Below are positions 1 through 9,165 of a DNA stretch of 52,735 nucleotides, piece by piece; positions within the stretch are counted from its first letter, which is position 1, and every line of letters begins with the position of its first letter. The stretch is from Bacillota bacterium (GTDB taxonomy: Bacteria > Bacillota > UBA4882 > UBA8346): positions 1-52,735 of the forward strand of contig JAEZJQ010000120.1 in the NCBI GenBank assembly GCA_023436305.1, written 5' to 3'. The position numbers were made by a program, and so were the translations under genes. The notes under the pieces are model-generated. The model was not told the DNA's origin. It worked only from the letters and a program-made list of their open reading frames with translations, and did not search any database.

Positions 1-200
1 TGATTTGCTAGCTCGCGGCTCGTTTCCGAGCCGAATTTATTCTGGCCATGAATTATTTCAACCCTTCGTGTTAACTTTCGCTAACACGCATCATGACAGG
101 TTCTTTTAAAAAATAACCTACCAGTCACTTTTCGTTTTCCTGCTGTTCAGTTTTCAAGGTTCAATCGATTTGCCGTTCGTCTCGCATTTGCCAACCGAGC
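1..200 (-). other. Probable rRNA operon leader
   Basis: No gene is seen here. On the minus strand, downstream of the promoter, 143-162 reads GAACCTTGAAAACTGAACAG, a word typical of the leader and spacer of Firmicutes rRNA operons. Two hairpins with GAAA loops follow: 67-88 (outer stem CGTGTTA) and 16-33 (perfect 7-bp stem CGGCTCG). The 16S gene itself would start beyond position 1, so the assignment is inference. The A+T-rich stretch 239-390 between this unit and disA shows nothing else I can name. Confidence 0.55.
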
Positions 201-209
201 GACTTATAT

Positions 210-238
210 ATCTTATCACATTTAAATCTGGTTGTCAA
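210..238 (-). promoter_or_regulatory. Sigma-A promoter, probably for an rRNA operon
   Basis: Read on the minus strand this is TTGACA (233-238), a 17-bp spacer and TAAGAT (210-215). The -35 is perfect and the spacing ideal. It fires away from disA towards the left edge. Together with the leader next to it, it looks like the main promoter of an rRNA operon lying outside the window. Confidence 0.75.
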
Positions 239-390
239 ATACTTTTTTTATTTACTTTTTAAAACTTCAACTGTTTTTCATTTTTGCCGTCTCAAGTTCA
301 ACAGCTTTATTATAATAGCATGAATATATCACCTGGTCAAGAGTTTTTTATTTTTTATTAAAAATCTATTTAATAACAGCGAAATATCAA

Positions 391-1467
391 TTAAAAACGG
401 CGATCTAACAAGACTTGTTCCCGTAACCTTCGTAGACCTTCCTTGATAGTTCGGGCTCGAATTTCACCAATTCCTTCAACCTCATCCAATTCATCAGTGG
501 AAGCCGATAAAATTCTTTGCAAATCCCCAAAAGTTTTCACCAGATTATCCACCACCGGATACGGCAAACGGGGGATTTTCCGTAAAAGGCGATATCCCCT
601 GGTTGTAAGCGCTAAATCAATACTAACACCGCTAGGATAACCCATGATACGGGAAAGTAGATTTAAATCCAAAAGTTCCTCATCGTCCCAAATGGACAAT
701 TCCTTTTTTAATGTTTCTACTGAGTTCTGTTCTCCTTTGATGTAGTCGCGCAGCACCAGTAATCCTTCATCTTCCACATCGATCATTAACTCGTCCAACT
801 GCATATTCACGAGCCGGCCTTCTGTGCCTAGTTCAAATATATAATGATTGATCTCGGCGGCAACTCTGGAAACCATCTCAATTCGTTTTATAACAGTGCA
901 AACATCCGCCAAAGTAACCATATTTTCAAACTCCATTGTTGAAAGATTGGTCAATGCTTGTTCTAAGACGCTTTTATATTTTTGTAACGTTTGTAGCGCC
1001 TGATTGGCTTTGGCAAGAACGGTTCCAACATCCTTAATAATATATTTTCGATTCCCTTTATAAACGGTAATTACATTACGACGTTGGGAAATTGCAATCA
1101 CCAGTTCCCCGGTCTGAACGGCCATTCGTTCCGCTGTACGATGCCGGGTTCCGGTCTCCGAGGTCGGAATTAGATGATCCGGAGTCAAGTGGGCGTTGGC
1201 CACTAAAATCATTTTGGCATCGGAGGAAAGGATTATTGCTCCGTCCATTTTGGCTAATTCATATAAATTAGAGGGCTCTAGCTCTGAATTAATTCGGAAT
1301 CCACCATCCACTAATTTTTTTACGGCATCCGAGTCGGAAACTACAATCAAGGCTCCGGTTTTCGCGCGTAATATATTTTCCAAGCCTTGATGAAGATTAG
1401 TTCCGGGCGCGACCATCCGTAACACTTTGAAAAAACTATCCCGGTTTAAATCTTCTTGAACCATCAT
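391..1467 (-). CDS. disA: DNA integrity scanning diadenylate cyclase DisA
   Basis: Makes cyclic di-AMP from two ATP and scans chromosomal DNA for branched structures, linking DNA integrity to sporulation in Bacillus. The 358 residues match the family length. The N-terminal DAC domain shows D75-G-A and R108-H-R-T, the two signature motifs of the active site. A linker helix region follows, and the C-terminal 70 residues carry helix-hairpin-helix repeats (VEGIGEIRARTI) for DNA binding. It starts 10 bp after the end of radA, the usual radA-disA pair, and is probably cotranscribed. The first of two adjacent ATG codons is used here; the Shine-Dalgarno AAGGCGGG is moderate. Confidence 0.97.
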   Translation of the reverse strand: MMVQEDLNRDSFFKVLRMVAPGTNLHQGLENILRAKTGALIVVSDSDAVKKLVDGGFRINSELEPSNLYELAKMDGAIILSSDAKMILVANAHLTPDHLIPTSETGTRHRTAERMAVQTGELVIAISQRRNVITVYKGNRKYIIKDVGTVLAKANQALQTLQKYKSVLEQALTNLSTMEFENMVTLADVCTVIKRIEMVSRVAAEINHYIFELGTEGRLVNMQLDELMIDVEDEGLLVLRDYIKGEQNSVETLKKELSIWDDEELLDLNLLSRIMGYPSGVSIDLALTTRGYRLLRKIPRLPYPVVDNLVKTFGDLQRILSASTDELDEVEGIGEIRARTIKEGLRRLREQVLLDRRF

Positions 1468-1477
1468 AGTCCCGCCT

Positions 1478-2857
1478 TTATGTTTTTCTATGGGTCAATA
1501 ACTTAAGCTTCATTAAATCATGAATATGATCAATGCCATGGAGTTGCATCTCTAAATCCAATTTGATTTTATTCAAAGAACGGTTCGATAGAACGCATTC
1601 TTCGAATCCCAACCGATTTCCCTCCGCCAAAAGCCTGGGAACGTCCGGAGTAGCCCGAACCTCACCCGAAAGGGTTAACTCACCAATCCAAAATACTTTT
1701 GGCGGAAAAGCAATCCCTTGGAAAGCTGAGAGTAAAGAAACCGCAATTCCCAAATCCAAGGCCGGATCATCCGATTCAATCCCCCCGGCGGTGGAAACGA
1801 AAATATTTTTATGATTTATTTTTTCACCCAGCCACTGCTGTATAACAGACGAAACCAATAACAGCCGGTTACGATCAATACCGATGACGAATTGGCGCGG
1901 TGGAATACCTTCCGCAGTATCACTGATCAAAGCTTGAATCTCAGTAAAAATCGGCCGCGTTCCCCGGGCTGTGGCTACAATAACTGAACCTGGAACGGAT
2001 TCAACACGATTTTCCAATAAATATTGCGATGGGTTTTCGACTTCCTCCATTCCATGCTCGGTCATTTCAAATAAAATTACTTCATCAGTGGCGCCAAATC
2101 TATTCTTGACAACCCGGGCCACTCTTAAACTATGACTACGGTTACCTTCCAAATAAATAACCGTATCTACCAGATGCTCCAGCACTCTGGGCCCGGCCAG
2201 TTGCGAATCCTTGGTCACCTGACCTACCAGAATGATTGGGATATTCATTTGTTTGGCAATTTTAATCAGAAAAATCGTACATTCTTTAATCTGCGAAGGT
2301 GAACCCGGGGTGGAACGTAATGAACTCAAAAAAGCCGATTGAATGGAATCAATGATGACGAACCCCGGTTTTAACTGAAGGATGTGTTGTCGTACCAATT
2401 CCAGGTTCGTTTCCGAAATCACATACAGCGAATCCGGAAATCCCCCCAAACGATCTCCCCGAATTTTAATCTGTTCGGCGGATTCCTCGCCGCTTACATA
2501 TAAAACCGTACCTTTCCTGGCAACTCTACCTGCCGTAAGCAAGCTTAAAGTACTCTTCCCGATGCCGGGATCACCCACCAGCAAAAGCACCGAACCAGTA
2601 ACAATACCGCCTCCCAGTAGCCGGTTTAACTCGCTACTCCCGGCACTGATCCGAATCGAACTATCCACCTGTACTTGATTTAAGATCTGAGGTTGTTGAT
2701 AACTGCTTAACGAATCCAATTCCTGAAAACCACCGGTTTCCTCAATTTCTTCATGTAAGGTTCCCCATTCCTGGCAAGCCGGACAATGTCCCAGCCATTT
2801 ATACTCTAGATGGCCACAGTTTTCACAACAGTAAACGACTTTTGGCTTTTTGGTCAT
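1478..2857 (-). CDS. radA: DNA repair protein RadA (Sms)
   Basis: RecA-like ATPase that helps process recombination intermediates by branch migration. Order of parts: zinc finger with C11, C14, C25 and C28; Walker A GDPGIGKST at about 95-103; the RadA-specific KNRFG motif at 251-255; C-terminal Lon-protease-like domain without protease function. I start at the second possible ATG (459 residues), because GGGGTGAG lies 4 bp before it; the upstream ATG at 2881 would add eight residues and has no good ribosome site. Forms an operon with disA. The terminator at 2939-2970 separates it from the SASP gene. Confidence 0.96.
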   Translation of the reverse strand: MTKKPKVVYCCENCGHLEYKWLGHCPACQEWGTLHEEIEETGGFQELDSLSSYQQPQILNQVQVDSSIRISAGSSELNRLLGGGIVTGSVLLLVGDPGIGKSTLSLLTAGRVARKGTVLYVSGEESAEQIKIRGDRLGGFPDSLYVISETNLELVRQHILQLKPGFVIIDSIQSAFLSSLRSTPGSPSQIKECTIFLIKIAKQMNIPIILVGQVTKDSQLAGPRVLEHLVDTVIYLEGNRSHSLRVARVVKNRFGATDEVILFEMTEHGMEEVENPSQYLLENRVESVPGSVIVATARGTRPIFTEIQALISDTAEGIPPRQFVIGIDRNRLLLVSSVIQQWLGEKINHKNIFVSTAGGIESDDPALDLGIAVSLLSAFQGIAFPPKVFWIGELTLSGEVRATPDVPRLLAEGNRLGFEECVLSNRSLNKIKLDLEMQLHGIDHIHDLMKLKLLTHRKT

Positions 2858-2938
2858 ATTCTCACCCCACTTTTCTCCCATGCCTATTTTTCGCTTTCAA
2901 TCAAAAAATCCCTGCATATAAAATTGCTTTACAATAAT

Positions 2939-2970
2939 AAAGACGCGCATATTCGCTACGCGCGTCTTTT
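2939..2970 (-). terminator. Intrinsic terminator after the SASP gene
   Basis: Perfect 10-bp stem AAAGACGCGC / GCGCGTCTTT with an 11-nt loop. The T-rich run TTTATTATT follows on the minus strand and TTTT on the plus strand, so it can work both ways. It ends the SASP transcript and insulates radA. Confidence 0.85.
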
Positions 2971-3039
2971 AGTAAAATAAGATAACCCAAATTGCACCGT
3001 TAAGTAAGTGGCAATTTTAGTACATCTACCAACCCATGA

Positions 3040-3372
3040 TTAATACATTTTATCTAAGCTGTTTAGATTCAAATTTGAGGTGGTTTGAACTTTGTCCTGC
3101 TGGTTGGCGTTGCTTTGAAGCCCAGCTTTAAACCCGGACTGAACGGTAGCAAGAGCTTGTTCTGATAACGAACGTTCCGCCGCCTCAATCATCCGCTTCA
3201 CCATGTGACCACCAACGGCTCCACAATCCCGGGCGGTCATATACCCCCAGTAATCACCGACGATAGGAGTCGTGTCGATGTTCAGCTCTTTGGATACTTC
3301 ATATTTGAAGTTATGAAGAGCTTGAGAAGCTTGCTGAACAACATAGTTATTCCTTCTTTGGCCAGTTCCCAT
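3040..3372 (-). CDS. Alpha/beta-type small acid-soluble spore protein, long variant
   Basis: DNA-coating protein of the dormant spore core. Residues 1-75 carry the family signatures: a germination-protease-like cleavage context (KYEVSKEL), the GDYWGYMTARDCGAVGG segment and GHMVKRMIEAAER. At 110 residues it is clearly longer than usual alpha/beta SASPs (about 60-75); the extra C-terminal 35 residues are rich in Asn, Gln and Ser. Ribosome site AAAGGGGTG lies 6 bp before the ATG. It is monocistronic, with its own terminator. In the family, forespore sigma-G drives such genes; I could not find a convincing sigma-G site. Confidence 0.93.
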   Translation of the reverse strand: MGTGQRRNNYVVQQASQALHNFKYEVSKELNIDTTPIVGDYWGYMTARDCGAVGGHMVKRMIEAAERSLSEQALATVQSGFKAGLQSNANQQDKVQTTSNLNLNSLDKMY

Positions 3373-3616
3373 ATTTTTTCACCCCTTTCTAAAATGGTCT
3401 AGACTTAATTTGCCCAGCTATATGCGGTTAAAACGCCAAAAAGTCTGGAATATTTCTAGTTTAATCCCAATTGTTCCAGGAGTGTGGCATAGGGGCGAGG
3501 GAATCGGTGTTAAGCGCGGCACAAAAATTAGAGGAATAGTCTATGTTTCTACGTTTCTATGCTATTTTGTAGCCAAAAGTCCCAGCTTTTCATAAAATAA
3601 AGCGAGGTGCTGCTCT

Positions 3617-4888
3617 TTGTTAAATTGTACCGATTTGATCTTTGGTTATCATAAAAAAGTTCCAACCAGCCAAGGGAACAAGAATTATATTAATTTTGAT
3701 AACGCCGCCAGTACACCGCCGTTTAAAGCGGTTATTCACCACCTATGTGATGAAGCGGAATGGTATTCAAGCATCCATCGTGGAACGGGATTTAAATCCC
3801 AGTATTCGACCAATAAATATGAAGAAGCCCGGGAAATTATCGGCCGTTTTGTGGGAGCCGATCTTGGTCATGATGTAGTGATCTTCACCAAAAACACTAC
3901 TGATTCTATTCATAAAGTAAGTCATTACCTGGGAAATTTACCTGGGGAAATTGTTATATATACCCGGATAGAACATCACTCCAATGAACTTCCGTGGCAA
4001 AATTTTCCTTCGATTTGCCTGGAATTGCGCAATGGCGAACTGGATTTAGAGTTGCTGGAAAGGCATTTCAAAACACAGCGCGGCAAAATAAAATTATTAG
4101 CGGTAAGTGGCGCTTCCAATGTGACCGGATATACGCCTCCGATTTATTCTCTAGCGGAAATGGCCCACGAAAATGGAGCCAAGATTCTGGTGGATGGCGC
4201 GCAACTAGTACCTCATCGGCCAGTTAACATGTACCCTGCGGATGATCCTCGACACCTTGATTTTCTAGCCTTTTCCGGTCATAAAATGTACGCTCCTTTC
4301 GGAACGGGCGTATTAATCGGACCACGCTCCTTTTTTAAAAATCTTCCTCCCAGTGAAGTGGGGGGAGGCACAGTTAAAGGAATTAGTCCCCAAGGGGTTA
4401 TCTGGACAGAGCCGCCCGATGTGGAAGAAGCCGGATCACCGAATGTTTTAGGGGCTGTTACCATTGCCAAAGCTACTGAAATTCTCACCAAATTAAGCTG
4501 GCCGAAACTGGTGGAACACGAACATATTTTACTGACTTATACTTTGGAAAAACTTGAAGCCATGAAGCAAGTAATTGTTTATAATCATAGTCTGCACAAT
4601 CGGATTGGGGTCATTAGTTTTAATATTAACGGTGTCAGCCATTATGAAGTTGCCAAATACTTGGCGGATTCCAGAGGGATCGGCGTTCGAAACGGTTGTT
4701 TTTGCGCCCGGAGTTACGTTCGCAGTTTGCTTAATTTAAACGATCAACAAGCAATTGAATTATTTGGTTCTAAAAATCAAGAAACCCCGGGAATGGTTCG
4801 CGTCAGCTTCGGCTGCTACAACCAAATTTCCGAGGTTGATATTTTAATCACGGCCTTGAAGGATTTTATAAACCAATTAAAAAGTTAA
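3617..4888 (+). CDS. Class V aminotransferase, cysteine desulfurase-like
   Basis: PLP enzyme of the SufS/NifS-like fold. NFDNAASTPP near residue 30, VDGAQ with D193 contacting the cofactor, and SGHK with K223 as the Schiff-base lysine are visible. C361 and C363 (NGCFCARSY) sit where desulfurases carry the persulfide Cys, so sulfur transfer from cysteine is likely but not certain; selenocysteine lyase or a specialised C-S lyase are alternatives. The start is TTG, set by GAGGTG 7 bp upstream. No Suf or Isc partners lie nearby. It is alone on the plus strand between the SASP gene and pgsA, and nothing conspicuous lies in the 240 bp before it. Confidence 0.85.
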   Translation: MLNCTDLIFGYHKKVPTSQGNKNYINFDNAASTPPFKAVIHHLCDEAEWYSSIHRGTGFKSQYSTNKYEEAREIIGRFVGADLGHDVVIFTKNTTDSIHKVSHYLGNLPGEIVIYTRIEHHSNELPWQNFPSICLELRNGELDLELLERHFKTQRGKIKLLAVSGASNVTGYTPPIYSLAEMAHENGAKILVDGAQLVPHRPVNMYPADDPRHLDFLAFSGHKMYAPFGTGVLIGPRSFFKNLPPSEVGGGTVKGISPQGVIWTEPPDVEEAGSPNVLGAVTIAKATEILTKLSWPKLVEHEHILLTYTLEKLEAMKQVIVYNHSLHNRIGVISFNINGVSHYEVAKYLADSRGIGVRNGCFCARSYVRSLLNLNDQQAIELFGSKNQETPGMVRVSFGCYNQISEVDILITALKDFINQLKS

Positions 4889-4945
4889 GGTGGAAATTTA
4901 AAATCGTAAATAAAGAAATAATCTCACACTTATTTATTCCATCTT

Positions 4946-5518
4946 TCAACTTCTATATTTTTGATCCATTTTGTTTTCAGACTTAATATTGATAAAAGCG
5001 TTACGCCAACGCCATAAATAATCAACGCCCGACCAGATTGTCAAAGCCACTGCAAACCATAGTAATTGTTGGCTAAAATAAATAAAGGGAACCGGCCAGA
5101 TTTTTTCAACCATGATTACGGCAATGGCGAGGATTTGAAAAAATGTTTTTAATTTTCCCCAAAAGCTGGCCGAGATGGATATACCTTTTTTACCGGCAAA
5201 AAATCGAAGAATTGTAATTAAAACTTCCCTGGCGATAATTATCCACACCGCCAGCCAGGGAACCCGCTTTAAAACCGCTAAAACAAACAAGGTAATAATA
5301 ATCAGTACTTTATCAGCTAACGGATCGAACGACTTTCCGAAAGTGGTGATCTCTTTCCGGCTACGGGCGGCGTAGCCATCCAGCCCGTCCGTTAAACCGG
5401 CAATAATAAAAATAATCGCCGCCAGCAAATCTCTGTTGGGAATATTTAAAAATAAAATACTCACACAAAGCGGCGCCAAGATGATGCGCAATAAAGTGAT
5501 CCAATTTGCTATACTCAT
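4946..5518 (-). CDS. pgsA: CDP-diacylglycerol-glycerol-3-phosphate 3-phosphatidyltransferase
   Basis: Membrane enzyme that makes phosphatidylglycerol phosphate, the first committed step to phosphatidylglycerol and cardiolipin. It has the CDP-alcohol phosphotransferase signature D-x2-D-G-x2-A-R-x8-G-x3-D-x3-D (DGLDGYAAR ... GKSFDPLAD) and several hydrophobic spans over 190 residues. The ATG at 5518 is preferred: GGAGGG lies 5 bp upstream, while a longer frame to 5545 lacks a site. It follows rimO after 100 bp, a common Firmicutes pairing. Confidence 0.94.
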   Translation of the reverse strand: MSIANWITLLRIILAPLCVSILFLNIPNRDLLAAIIFIIAGLTDGLDGYAARSRKEITTFGKSFDPLADKVLIIITLFVLAVLKRVPWLAVWIIIAREVLITILRFFAGKKGISISASFWGKLKTFFQILAIAVIMVEKIWPVPFIYFSQQLLWFAVALTIWSGVDYLWRWRNAFINIKSENKMDQKYRS

Positions 5519-5618
5519 ATTTTCCCTCCAATCATCCAAGACCATTCAACAAGTCAAGGGAAAATTCCTTTATATTCTACCGGCTTTTTCATTTTTTCCG
5601 GAAAATCATCCAAAAAAG

Positions 5619-6965
5619 TTAGTTTCCAGGTTCAATACACTTTTCGCTGAGTTCTTCAGCCCATAAATTGTATTCGTCACTATCAACAATTTTGCCTTTC
5701 CGAAAATCACCGGGATTCCCGGAAAAATTCTTACCAAGAACAACGCCATCCACTTCCGGGGCCAAAAACGGAGTTCGTCCCACTATGGCGCCATCGGGTA
5801 ACACTTTATCAATCAAAATTTCGAATTGCTTGCCGGTTAAGTTTGCCAAAAATCGGGCTGAAATTGGGCGTTGAGTATCCAGCAATCGGTTACGTCGATC
5901 TTGTTTCATTGATTCTTTGACTTTGGGTTTATGAGCAAAAGCAGCCGTTCCCTCTTCAGCGCTGTAAGTAAAAACCCCCACGTGTTGAAAATACCCTTCG
6001 GCAACAAAATTAAGCAGTTCTTGGAATTCTTGGTCACTTTCCGAAGGAAATCCTACGATAAAGGTGGTCCGTAAGGTAATCTCCGGAATCTTGGATTTAA
6101 TCTTTTCCAGTAATTTTTTTATTTGATCCGGCGAATCGGGGCGGTTCATCATGCGTAAAATCCGGGAATTAATATGCTGCAATGGGATATCTATATATTT
6201 ACATATGGTTGGTTGGGCTGCGATAAATTCCAAAAGTTCATCATCAATCCCGGTGGGGTATGCATACAAAAGACGAATCCAATGTGGATTCGCTTCGCTG
6301 ATAATCCCCGCCAACAACTCCTTTAATCGAAAGTTTCCCGGCAAATCACAGCCATACATGGTTATATCCTGAGCAATCAGGTTGATCTCCCGAACCCCGG
6401 ATTTCACCAATGCCACAGTTTCATTGATGATTGCTTCAGGCGTTCTGCTCCGATAGCCCCCTTTAATCAAAGGAATGGCGCAATATGAACAACAGTGATT
6501 ACAGCCTTCCGCAATTTTCACATAGGTGGTGTGCGGTAAAGTCACATGATAACGCTGGAGGTTTTGGTTGTTTAAAAACGGCGGATCACTGTTTTTCAAA
6601 ATTTCCCGGTTGGAATCTTTTATTAAATCAATCACCGAGCCAATTTCGGACAAATTAATCCAAGCGTCCACTTCCGGAATCTCCCGGGCTAATTCCGTAG
6701 CGTAACGCTGCACCAGACAACCGGCAACCACCAACTTTGAGCAGTGTCCCTGTTCCGGTTCTTTATATCTGGCCATTTCCAGGATATGATTAATCGATTC
6801 CTCTTTGGCAGACTGAATAAACCCGCAGGTATTCACCAAAATCAGTTCCGCTTCCGAAAAGTTCTGGGTGAGTTCGAAGCCTCCATCTATCAATTGACCA
6901 AGCATGATTTCGGTATCCACCAAATTTTTGGCGCAACCTAAAGAAATTACAGCTATTTTAGGCAT
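5619..6965 (-). CDS. rimO: Ribosomal protein uS12 methylthiotransferase RimO
   Basis: Radical SAM enzyme that adds a methylthio group to an Asp of ribosomal protein S12. N-terminal UPF0004 domain with C11, C47 and C83 for the auxiliary cluster; radical SAM cysteines C155, C159 and C162; the IDIPLQH motif typical of the MiaB/RimO group; C-terminal TRAM domain. The 448 residues fit RimO. AAGGTGG lies 4 bp before the ATG, and a good promoter lies just upstream. Probably cotranscribed with pgsA. Confidence 0.95.
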   Translation of the reverse strand: MPKIAVISLGCAKNLVDTEIMLGQLIDGGFELTQNFSEAELILVNTCGFIQSAKEESINHILEMARYKEPEQGHCSKLVVAGCLVQRYATELAREIPEVDAWINLSEIGSVIDLIKDSNREILKNSDPPFLNNQNLQRYHVTLPHTTYVKIAEGCNHCCSYCAIPLIKGGYRSRTPEAIINETVALVKSGVREINLIAQDITMYGCDLPGNFRLKELLAGIISEANPHWIRLLYAYPTGIDDELLEFIAAQPTICKYIDIPLQHINSRILRMMNRPDSPDQIKKLLEKIKSKIPEITLRTTFIVGFPSESDQEFQELLNFVAEGYFQHVGVFTYSAEEGTAAFAHKPKVKESMKQDRRNRLLDTQRPISARFLANLTGKQFEILIDKVLPDGAIVGRTPFLAPEVDGVVLGKNFSGNPGDFRKGKIVDSDEYNLWAEELSEKCIEPGN

Positions 6966-7017
6966 TTTCCACCTTATTATTAAAATTTATGAATAACCAT
7001 TTACATTCAACAAAAGT

Positions 7018-7046
7018 AGTATATAAGAGTTCCAATTGCATTACAA
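7018..7046 (-). promoter_or_regulatory. Sigma-A promoter of rimO-pgsA
   Basis: Minus strand: TTGTAA (7041-7046), 17-bp spacer, TATACT (7018-7023), giving a short leader of about 50 nt before rimO. Confidence 0.6.
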
Positions 7047-7089
7047 GAACAAAATTCCCGGGAAAATTGTTGAAATGGCATAAAAACTT

Positions 7090-7656
7090 CTATGACAAAA
7101 CTTCTGGGTACAAATAGCGATATATTTTTTTTAATACCATGATTTTAATCAAATAACGCTTCGTTTCCTGAAAAGGAATCTGGTCTACTTTTACCGAATC
7201 CCCATCCCAAATCCCTTTCTCCAACCACTCGGAGACATAACGGCTACCTGCATTATACGAAGCCAGTGCTAAATATTCGTTTTGATTATACTGTCGCTTC
7301 AAATATGCAAGATACCATATCCCGATTTTCATGTTTTTTTCAGGGTTCAGTAGATCCCTGTCGGAAAAATCTTTCCATAACAATTTCTCGGCGGCCCAAG
7401 CCCCCGTCTCCGGCATGATCTGCATTAAACCAAGCGCGCCTTTATGGGAACGGGCCTTGGTGTTAAACCGGCTTTCCACAAAAATGATGGCGCTGATCAT
7501 GGCAGAATTGACCTGGTTTATCCGGCTGTATGTCACTATCTGATTACTGTAATCAAGGATGAAAAATATTCGTAAAATCGGTTTATGCCATAACACAACT
7601 AAAAACAAAATCAGTAAAATCCATCCTCTGATTTTCAATGACGGCCGTTTATTCAA
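7090..7656 (-). CDS. Membrane-anchored lytic transglycosylase, SLT domain
   Basis: Cleaves peptidoglycan between MurNAc and GlcNAc, leaving 1,6-anhydro ends. One N-terminal membrane helix (about residues 11-33), then a soluble SLT/goose-lysozyme-type domain with the catalytic glutamate E61 (FVESRF), GALGLMQIMPET and the later ASYNAG motif. Small, at 188 residues. The start is TTG: GGAGGT overlaps the coaE stop codon and lies 6-7 bp upstream. Last gene of the polA-mutM-coaE block, an arrangement seen in other Firmicutes. Confidence 0.92.
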   Translation of the reverse strand: MNKRPSLKIRGWILLILFLVVLWHKPILRIFFILDYSNQIVTYSRINQVNSAMISAIIFVESRFNTKARSHKGALGLMQIMPETGAWAAEKLLWKDFSDRDLLNPEKNMKIGIWYLAYLKRQYNQNEYLALASYNAGSRYVSEWLEKGIWDGDSVKVDQIPFQETKRYLIKIMVLKKIYRYLYPEVLS

Positions 7657-7667
7657 AAATAAACCTC

Positions 7668-8273
7668 CTATAATTGCGGTGTCAAGTTTACCGTTTCTAA
7701 AAGCCGCTTAATTTCTTCTTCCAAATCGGATAAATCATTATTATTATAGACAATGACATCGGCTTTTCCTTCTTTGTAATCCAAGGAAAGTTGTACGGCC
7801 AATCGGGCGGTGGCTTCCTCCCGGGACAAACGATTCCGCTTCATCAGCCGCTCTAGTTGGACATCCGGCCGGGCGCTAACCACCCATATATAATCAAACT
7901 GCCTTTCTAAACCGGCTTCGAAAAGTAACGGCACTTCCACCACCAGTATGGGATAGTTTTCAGATCTGGCGGTATTGACTAAATTATCGATTTCTTGAAT
8001 TATGACCGGATGAGTAATGGCTTCCAACCTCAAGCGGGCAGCTTGATTTTGAAAAACAATTTTTCCAAGCTTTTGGCGGTTAATCCGGCCACCCGCATCT
8101 AAAATATCCTGCCCAAACTCGGTAACGATTTTTGAATGGACGGGCGTTCCCGGCTGATATATCTGGTGGGCGATTTCATCAGCATCGATGACTTTAACCC
8201 CCAATTTCCGTAAAATATCCCCTACGCTGGATTTTCCACAAGCAATACCCCCGGTAAGACCAATGACCTTCAT
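7668..8273 (-). CDS. coaE: Dephospho-CoA kinase
   Basis: Last step of coenzyme A synthesis, phosphorylating the 3'-hydroxyl of dephospho-CoA. P-loop GGIACGKSS with K14 and S15; the DADEIAH segment and the lid-region RLSREEA are present. 201 residues is typical. The ATG at 8273 fits GGGAGG 8 bp upstream; a GTG nine bases earlier would leave no spacing. Sits between mutM and the transglycosylase gene with very short gaps, so it is translated from one polycistronic message. Confidence 0.95.
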   Translation of the reverse strand: MKVIGLTGGIACGKSSVGDILRKLGVKVIDADEIAHQIYQPGTPVHSKIVTEFGQDILDAGGRINRQKLGKIVFQNQAARLRLEAITHPVIIQEIDNLVNTARSENYPILVVEVPLLFEAGLERQFDYIWVVSARPDVQLERLMKRNRLSREEATARLAVQLSLDYKEGKADVIVYNNNDLSDLEEEIKRLLETVNLTPQL

Positions 8274-8292
8274 CCGGGCCACCTCCCTATCC

Positions 8293-9111
8293 CTACCCCT
8301 GGCAAATCGGACAAAAATGAGTACCCCGGCCGCCGAAATTCATTTTTACAATAAGGTTCCCACAATTAAGACAAGGTAATCCTTTCCGGCCATAGACTCG
8401 TAAATATTCCTGATGTGAACCCGGCTTGCCTTCACCATCGCAGAAATGCTGTTTAGTGGTGCCGTGATGCTCTATTCCCTCCGATAATACATGTTGAATG
8501 GCCTTAAATAGAGATTCCAGTTCATTTTTGGTTAGCGAATCCGACGGACGGGCCGGGTGAATTCCAGCCAAGAACAGCGCTTCATCAGTATAGATATTGC
8601 CAAGTCCGGCGATGATATCTTGATTCAACAATGCCTTCTTGATGGCCAGTTTCCGGTTGGCAAGCCGGCCGGCCAGGATTTCAGCGGAGAAACCGTCATG
8701 TAACGGCTCCGGGCCCAACTTGCCGATTCCGGGAGGGATGGTTTGTTCGGGAAATAACAGTACTTTCCCAAATTTTCGTTGATCGCAAAAACGCAATTCA
8801 TGGCCGTCATCCAAAACCAGCCTTAAATAAGTCGCTTTAGCCGGAGGCGTGGCAGCCGGGCAAACCGTTAATTGGCCGGTCATCCGCAGATGAATGGCCA
8901 CGGCCAACTCACCGGTCAGTTTGAGCAGTAGGTATTTTCCACGGCGCTCTACCGCTATAATTGTTTGGCCGGTAACCTGTTGTAAAAAATCAGCCGGAGC
9001 ATGATCCACAATTAATTTGGGCAACAACACCTCGCCCCCGGTAATCCGACGCCGCAATAATTTCGGTTCCAATGTCATCCGAATCGTTTCTACTTCCGGC
9101 AGTTCGGGCAA
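8293..9111 (-). CDS. mutM: Formamidopyrimidine-DNA glycosylase
   Basis: Removes 8-oxoguanine and ring-opened purines from DNA and nicks the abasic site. The chain begins with the catalytic PELPEVE motif, where P2 becomes the N-terminal nucleophile. RGKYLLLKL carries the conserved lysine, and the C-terminal zinc finger CxxC-x16-CxxC is complete. The start is TTG, set by AAGGAGAGG, and must be here because P2 has to follow the initiator directly. 272 residues. Confidence 0.96.
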   Translation of the reverse strand: MPELPEVETIRMTLEPKLLRRRITGGEVLLPKLIVDHAPADFLQQVTGQTIIAVERRGKYLLLKLTGELAVAIHLRMTGQLTVCPAATPPAKATYLRLVLDDGHELRFCDQRKFGKVLLFPEQTIPPGIGKLGPEPLHDGFSAEILAGRLANRKLAIKKALLNQDIIAGLGNIYTDEALFLAGIHPARPSDSLTKNELESLFKAIQHVLSEGIEHHGTTKQHFCDGEGKPGSHQEYLRVYGRKGLPCLNCGNLIVKMNFGGRGTHFCPICQG

Positions 9112-9165
9112 AAAAATCCTCTCCTTAAATAACTGCTTCTGTCTTCAACTTTCGACTTAATTTTG

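Noticed and set aside
3410..3595. Possible 61-residue plus-strand protein
   Set aside because: No ribosome site, no family pattern, and it overlaps the SASP upstream region.
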